NCBI RefSeq assembly: GCF_037042905.1
Contig: NC_087251.1
Location: forward strand, 45,656,873 to 45,720,872
Source of the DNA: Lytechinus pictus
Taxonomy: Eukaryota > Echinodermata > Echinoidea > Temnopleuroida > Toxopneustidae
Length of the DNA: 64,000 nt
Direction: 5' to 3'
Part shown: positions 59,028 through 64,000 of the stretch, piece by piece
How the letters are laid out: every line of letters starts with the position of its first letter
Position numbering within the stretch: the stretch's first letter is position 1
The notes under the pieces: generated by a model
The model's database searches: none
The model's input: the letters and a program-made list of their open reading frames with translations, nothing else
Told to the model about the DNA's origin: nothing
Position numbers and translations under genes: made by a program

Positions 59028-59130
59028 ATGAAAGGTTGCTTGAAAATATAGATTAGACTCATTCTTGGTTCAATGAAGTCTCTTGAATGCTGGATTTACT
59101 GTGTGCATATGCAGTTTTGATTAGGCCCTG

Positions 59131-59310
59131 TTGTGCTCATAAGTTGGTGAATCCCACCACAAAATGCACTCCTTCATGCCGAATGTAGACAACACTACAA
59201 TGTTCGGCGAGCACAGAGGAACAAACTTTTTTTAATGTAATATTTCATCACCTGATTTTGCAATTCAATATCTAAACATGGCAGAACTTGTACATTTTGA
59301 ATATGTATCT
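59131..59310. mobile_element. Tc1/mariner-like MITE, copy 2, decayed and opposite orientation
   Basis: Shares GGTGAATCCCACCACAAAAT, CTCCTTCATGC, AACACTACAATGTT and ATCACCTGATTTTGCAAT with the reverse complement of the copy at 9946. One terminus is lost. Confidence 0.65.
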
Positions 59311-60069
59311 ATTTAGGATATTATATAAAATCTGTATGCCCGACTTCCTGTACGTTTGTGGGACCCTCGTGATATTATTTCTCTATCTGGTTCTTATGAA
59401 AACATGCTTTTAAATGACCACAACTTGAGCAATTCATGAAGTGAAATGAGGAAACATTGGATGTGGGATGTACAACAACATTGAACATTTTATGGTATTG
59501 CCCTTAAGTGTAATATTGAGGATGGGAACTATTCTCACCCACTTCCATTTACTCTTCATCTTTCTACCCAATATAAAATGCATATGCAGAGGTTTTTTCA
59601 TCATTCTGAGCAAATTCAGCCAAGAAATTGTTTGATTATGGATCCTATTAATTCTAGTTCTATAATTTCATATATTGAAGTATTTTGAAAATGACTAAAT
59701 TTTACCCTGAAATATTTTTTAAATAATTAGTACATATTCTGCATTATGGAAGAAATGTTGAGTTACTCAGTGGCAAACCTGGAAAGCCTTGTCAGGAAGG
59801 ATTAAAAAAAAAAGAAAAAAAGTCATGAGTTACTGCCCCTTCCAGAAGCATTATACCCATCAACAATTGTCTGATAAAATAAGAAAAGTTGATAATCTAA
59901 TTTCTGTCGGGGGGGGGGGGGGATGGGGGGGCAAAGTGCCCACCTCCCTGACGTACACTCACTGACTGGTGGAGTTAACATTTAATCAACATCATACCAA
60001 GCATTTCAGAGTTGCTGAATCAGGTTTTACTCACAGACTATCCACACTCTTATAAATGACTAATCACCA

Positions 60070-60186
60070 GGGTCCCGTAACACAAAGGTTAGCGATTAAT
60101 CGTACGCTTGATTTTTACGATTGATTGTTCATTGTAGTCAATGCAATCAATCTATGATCATTGCTAAGCTTTGTGTTACGGGCCCC
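60070..60186. mobile_element. MITE family C, copy 4
   Basis: GGTCCCGTAACACAAAGGTT to CTTTGTGTTACGGGCCCC, with ATTGATTGTTCATTGTAGTC between. The terminal repeats are well kept. Confidence 0.75.
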
Positions 60187-60614
60187 AGATAGTTCCATGA
60201 AGGGCTCATAGGCAATTCACTTCATTTTTTAAGGTTTACTCACTAATCACAATCAACCTTCTCACACTTGTTCTCATGGAGGCAAATCACTATTCATGAT
60301 TCACTCACAAACTACCCACACTCGACCTTTGCATACTATCAAAAAGTTACAAATCACCAGATATCTCAATAAAAGGCTCAGAGGCAAATCATAGCTTTTT
60401 TTTGTTGTTCTGCTCCAAAGAATTTATTTACATTTCACAAAAGGGGTGACCTTGGATCCATTTCTAGCAATCAGGCACCCTATAATATAGTTCATATCAT
60501 TGTACTTCATACTTTTTTTTCCTTCTCTCTCTCATTATTAAAAAAGTGTTCTACAAATATACGACCCAGTACTGCCAACTGCCATTTAGGTTCACACGCA
60601 GTGATCTTACTCGT

Positions 60615-60910
60615 ATTGAGCAAGGTGGGGGAGGGGGATAAATGAGTGAATTTGAATAATGTGAATAGGCAAGGGAGAGTTGGAAAGGATGCAAGAGAGA
60701 GAGAGAAGAGGAGAGAAAAGAGGACAAAGGTGAAGAGAAAAGAGAGATGTCAAGAGAAAAGAAGAGAGAAGGGAAGAGAGAAAGAGAGATGGGGTGCAGA
60801 CCATGATCATGAAGAATAAAACACAAATAGAATTACATTCAAGTTGCACTCGGAAAAACAGAGGGAAGAGACAAATAAGCAGAGATAACCAAGAGAGAAA
60901 TGTACCAACA
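60615..60910 (+). repeat. GAGA-rich low-complexity tract
   Basis: Repeated AGAGAGAAG/GGAGAGAAAAG words. It produces Ser/Leu-rich shadow frames on the other strand that are not genes. A shorter tract of the same kind is at 22838-22950. Confidence 0.75.
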
Positions 60911-61310
60911 TCTGAATGCAGGTGAAAGTAAATGGCAGAAGATGTGCTATAAATGACAAATACACAGGATACACTCAAAGTTTAAGACCATATCAGATGA
61001 TAAACCCAGACATCGATTTGTCACTCGATGGTGTAACACCTTGCATGTCATGACATGGGAAAGTATGTCCGCACATGCCTCTTCATCAAAATACTGAATG
61101 ATTCTGCTCTCAAAACATAATAAATACATGTCAATCTGTATCATGCCAAATGTAGAAAATTCATAGACAAAGACAGAGACGATAACCAATATCTGAATGC
61201 GCCAATTTAGTAAGCAAGGCTTGATATTAATCAACTTTAACAAAAATATGCGTTGGTTACCGAGTCAACTTACCCGGAATTGCTCTGGGGGGTGTTTCAC
61301 AAAATGTGAC

Positions 61311-61530
61311 TAATGGGGTATTGCAAGAAACTTGCAATCAATTACAAGTCTATTTTGGTCCCTAAATCAATCATATGTCTTGAAATTAATAGCAAATTCG
61401 TGATTGACAATCTGCTTGAAACAAGGAGTGTAATCTGATTTGCTACAGCTAACGTTGATCTATCAGTTTAAACAATGGCAACAGAATATTTGCAATTGAT
61501 TCGCAGATATTTTCTTGCAACACCCCCCTA
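61311..61530 (-). mobile_element. MITE family D, copy 2
   Basis: Reverse-complement match to the copy at 21028 along its length (TTGGTCCCTAAATCAATCAT, GCTACAGCTAACGTTGATCT). It splits another inverted repeat, see 61285-61560. Confidence 0.75.
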
Positions 61531-62127
61531 AGAGTCGTGCTGAAACGCCAACGGGCACCTGACATCTAACATGTAATCTGACCGATGGCTACACGGTAGT
61601 GCGCATGATCTGACCAATGTGGTAATGCCTTATAGACCGCACGCAACTGAAATTCAAGTGCTACCTGTAAGTCACACTTAAATCTTTGAGACACACCCCA
61701 CTGGTTTATTAACAGGTAGTTGAATAATCATATAAGGATTGGTGTCAAGCTCTGCAGGAGTCACAGTGCTTCTCTTTCAAATGTTCACATTATTTTTTTG
61801 ACACTTGGAGGACAGAGAAAAATTGCATCATAAAATATGTATCGATTGTCGAATCTAACTCTGGACACTTCCTGAATTAAATTAAAAAAAATAATAATTG
61901 AATGACAGTATAAGCAACAGTCACACCAAGGAAACCGACTCCAGTCCGATCAAAGATATTATGTTATTGTGAATGGTGTATCATCGATCGGTTTGAAGTT
62001 GGCTTTGTTAGTGGGGCTGAGGCATAACAATGTAACATTCAGACGCTGCTAACAAGTGCTGTCAACACTCCTGCGACAAAGCCTTGGAAACAAAACTGCT
62101 GTCAACTTTCCTGAAATGGTGTCCTCT

Positions 62128-62277
62128 GGGGCCTGTTGCGGGAAGAGTTGGGTTTAGACGCAAGTCAAAACATCAAGCGCAAGTCCCAAATACGGGTGCT
62201 TCATTGGCTGAAAATCAAGTTGCGCAAGATTTTTTGAGCTGCGTTTGATCGCAACTCTTTTCTGCAACGGGCCCCTG
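62128..62277. mobile_element. MITE (GGGGCCTGTTGCGGGAAGAG), 150 bp
   Basis: The left end GGGGCCTGTTGCGGGAAGAG is inverted at the right as CTTTTCTGCAACGGGCCCC. The centre has TTCATTGGCTGAAAATCAAG. Confidence 0.7.
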
Positions 62278-62470
62278 GGAAACAAAATAAAGTGTTATAG
62301 CGAATCATATGGAGATGCCTTGTACACTTGCTCAACAGCACAGTGAAAACAAGCATATTTTTAATTTTCATCAACATTCTTGGCATTCTTGCAATGGTTT
62401 GGCAGAATCATTGCAAGTATGGAGTCACTGAATTTCACATGAATACAAAGAAATACCAGAGATGTAGAGT

Positions 62471-62632
62471 GGGCCCTGTTGCACAAAACCTACCACTGAT
62501 AATTCCGCCATCAATTGGAACTTCCATGGCATTGATTGTGATTGGCTGTAGAATGTTGTTAGTCTTGTTGCCATGGTAGTTGCAATTGCTGGAATTTTAT
62601 CCATCAACTGATAGTTTTATAAAAACAGGGAT
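62471..62632. mobile_element. MITE (GGGCCCTGTTGCACAAAACC), partial
   Basis: The left end GGGCCCTGTTGCACAAAACC and right TTTATAAAAACAGGG are imperfect inverses. The core GTGATTGGCTGTAGAATGTT is typical of these genome-wide MITEs. Confidence 0.55.
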
Positions 62633-64000
62633 AGAATAAGAGGATGTGATTTACTTTGTCATTACATGTAATTGCATAATATAAACCATATCATTCAAAG
62701 TCCATGATACAGTTCAAACAATCTCCATATCATGTACAATATAATGCTAAATATACTTCTCTCTAAAGGAAATCTACAAATATTTGGAGTAAATTTCAAA
62801 TAAAATTCTAGAGAAATGACAAGATTCAAATTCCATATGAACAAAATAAATTACAAAATAAAAATTACAAGTAAAATCTGATAAAACCATCTAAAAATGG
62901 TAAAAGAGGGAAGAAGCTGTTCGACATTCGAACGCGTATCGGGTCAGGCACCATTTAAATACGAGATAATTTTTAACGATTTCTTTACATCGGTTTGGAA
63001 ATAAAGGTTTCCTATTCTGCCACAAATGATGACTAACTAGCTGTACAAAGATATACATGTTTTAGTACACTCTGATATTTTACACACAGCATAATAGCGA
63101 AACATTGTGGCAACACATATTTGCTTTGTACAGATCCAAAACACAACACAGTGGGGAGGGAAAAGAATTTGGCGTCATTATCCATAAAAAATAAACCTTT
63201 CTCAACCAAACTTAAATACCAGTATTTGTCACATAAGACACATGATAGAATTTGTTATCAAAGACAACTTAAAAAAAATAATAAATCCCTCTAATAATTG
63301 AAAGCAAGAGTCGATGCATAACATGCATTGAAATTTGCATTCAGAAATAATTGGCAGGAGGGGGGGGGGGGAGGAAAGGATGAGCATAAAAACTGAGTCA
63401 ATTTCATTTGTGCACATAGTTGGAATGCCTGACTTCACAAAGAAGTAGTTGAAAGAGACTCTAAATGCATCACTAATTAGAAACACAGAATGGTGCATGA
63501 CACAAAGTTGCGACAGAAAACTTGCTTGGACGGCCGTGCTGTAAGATCAAGTCAACACACTTACTCTGAAGCTGAAGGACCGATATTTAGCACCATTCGA
63601 AAAATATTAGTGGTGAAAATGAGGACCACTCAACAAGTTCTTGCTTTTTTGCGAATCATAAATATGAGGAACAGTCCCAATCGATTGACCGAACTTGAGT
63701 CCTCTATTCTTGAAGACCTTATGGGGAAAAATATGAGTGTTATATTGACAAATCTGTACCCCAAGAATGAAACAGATAATGCATGAATCTTCCGATTGCA
63801 ATCCTATTCTTCGTGAAAAAAAACACAATGAATCTTCAAACCATGAAGGGTCTTTCCGAAATCTTTGCTGGTGGAACCGATTCATAGGAATTTTCATGAA
63901 AATCAAAGGTCTTGTGAATTTTCTTGTCGTGAAAAATTGTGCATGCGAAGGTGGACAGTTACATAAAATGTCGGAAAAAAATTAAAAATCAATATAAAGG

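Larger units (their letters stand above)
53211..64000. other. Region downstream of CFAP36, no gene recognised
   Basis: Apart from the MITEs listed and the GAGA tract, this 10.8 kb is AT-rich with only short, unrelated open frames. Two overlapping ~98-codon frames on opposite strands near 63490-63906 have no recognised domains or splice context. The last kilobase could be UTR or intron of a gene beyond the window. Confidence 0.55.

Noticed and set aside
60551-60978. Ser/Leu-rich minus-strand frames resembling membrane segments
   Set aside because: They arise from the GAGA-rich tract; the hydrophobicity is a by-product of CTCT repeats.
63490-63906. Two overlapping ~98-codon frames on opposite strands
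   Set aside because: No domain or compositional support on either strand; left as unassigned sequence at the window edge.

Overview
This is a eukaryotic, animal-type genomic window. It is AT-rich and dominated by introns and short inverted-repeat transposons. Two protein-coding genes can be reconstructed exon by exon with GT..AG junctions and consistent phases. The style of the repeats (TACATGTA and AGGCCTA words, many 120-550 bp fold-back MITEs, C/G homopolymer tracts, a tRNA-derived SINE) and the diverged but alignable proteins suggest an invertebrate deuterostome, most likely an echinoderm such as a sea urchin. That assignment is inference.

Layout. Positions 1-17549 and 17662-29942 are introns, or the downstream part, of a minus-strand CCDC88-family (girdin/Daple-like) gene. 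Only its first three coding exons lie here: 31204-31257, 29943-30025 and 17550-17661. They encode the N-terminal 83 residues of the HOOK-like domain, and the rest of the gene should lie left of the window. Positions 31258-34994 are a divergent intergenic region holding both promoters. Positions 34995-52976 (+) are a complete nine-exon CFAP36 (CCDC104/BARTL1) gene of 387 codons, encoding a cilium/flagellum-associated BART-domain protein. The head-to-head CCDC88 - CFAP36 pair matches, from memory, the CCDC88A/CFAP36 arrangement on human chromosome 2p16, so this looks like ancient microsynteny. From about 53.2 to 64 kb I see no recognisable gene, only MITEs and low-complexity sequence.

The most striking structure is in CFAP36 intron 6 (44397-51503), which is almost filled by two ~3.2 kb elements that share the terminal sequence GCCCGTATTCTGA. 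The first (44711-47880) is a giant fold-back with two ~1.58 kb arms and essentially no loop. It is studded with perfect or near-perfect copies of the palindrome GTTGCCATGGCAAC, which is the consensus X-box bound by RFX transcription factors, the master regulators of ciliary genes. The second (48079-51318) carries a ~155 bp tandem array in which each unit again has an X-box-like core (GTTGCCATGGTAAC), followed by a TCTAGATC-rich domain. A cilia gene that carries some two dozen RFX-like sites inside a transcribed hairpin is the best candidate here for something undescribed. Function is unproven, and the motif may simply be part of a transposon.

At least fifteen other repeat families are catalogued. 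They include two near-identical ~549 bp fold-backs made of nested TTAACCCCGTACTAT hairpins, with a relative inserted 15 nt from a CCDC88 splice donor, a 1.33 kb hAT-like element with a 7 bp target duplication, and several MITE families present in two to five copies.
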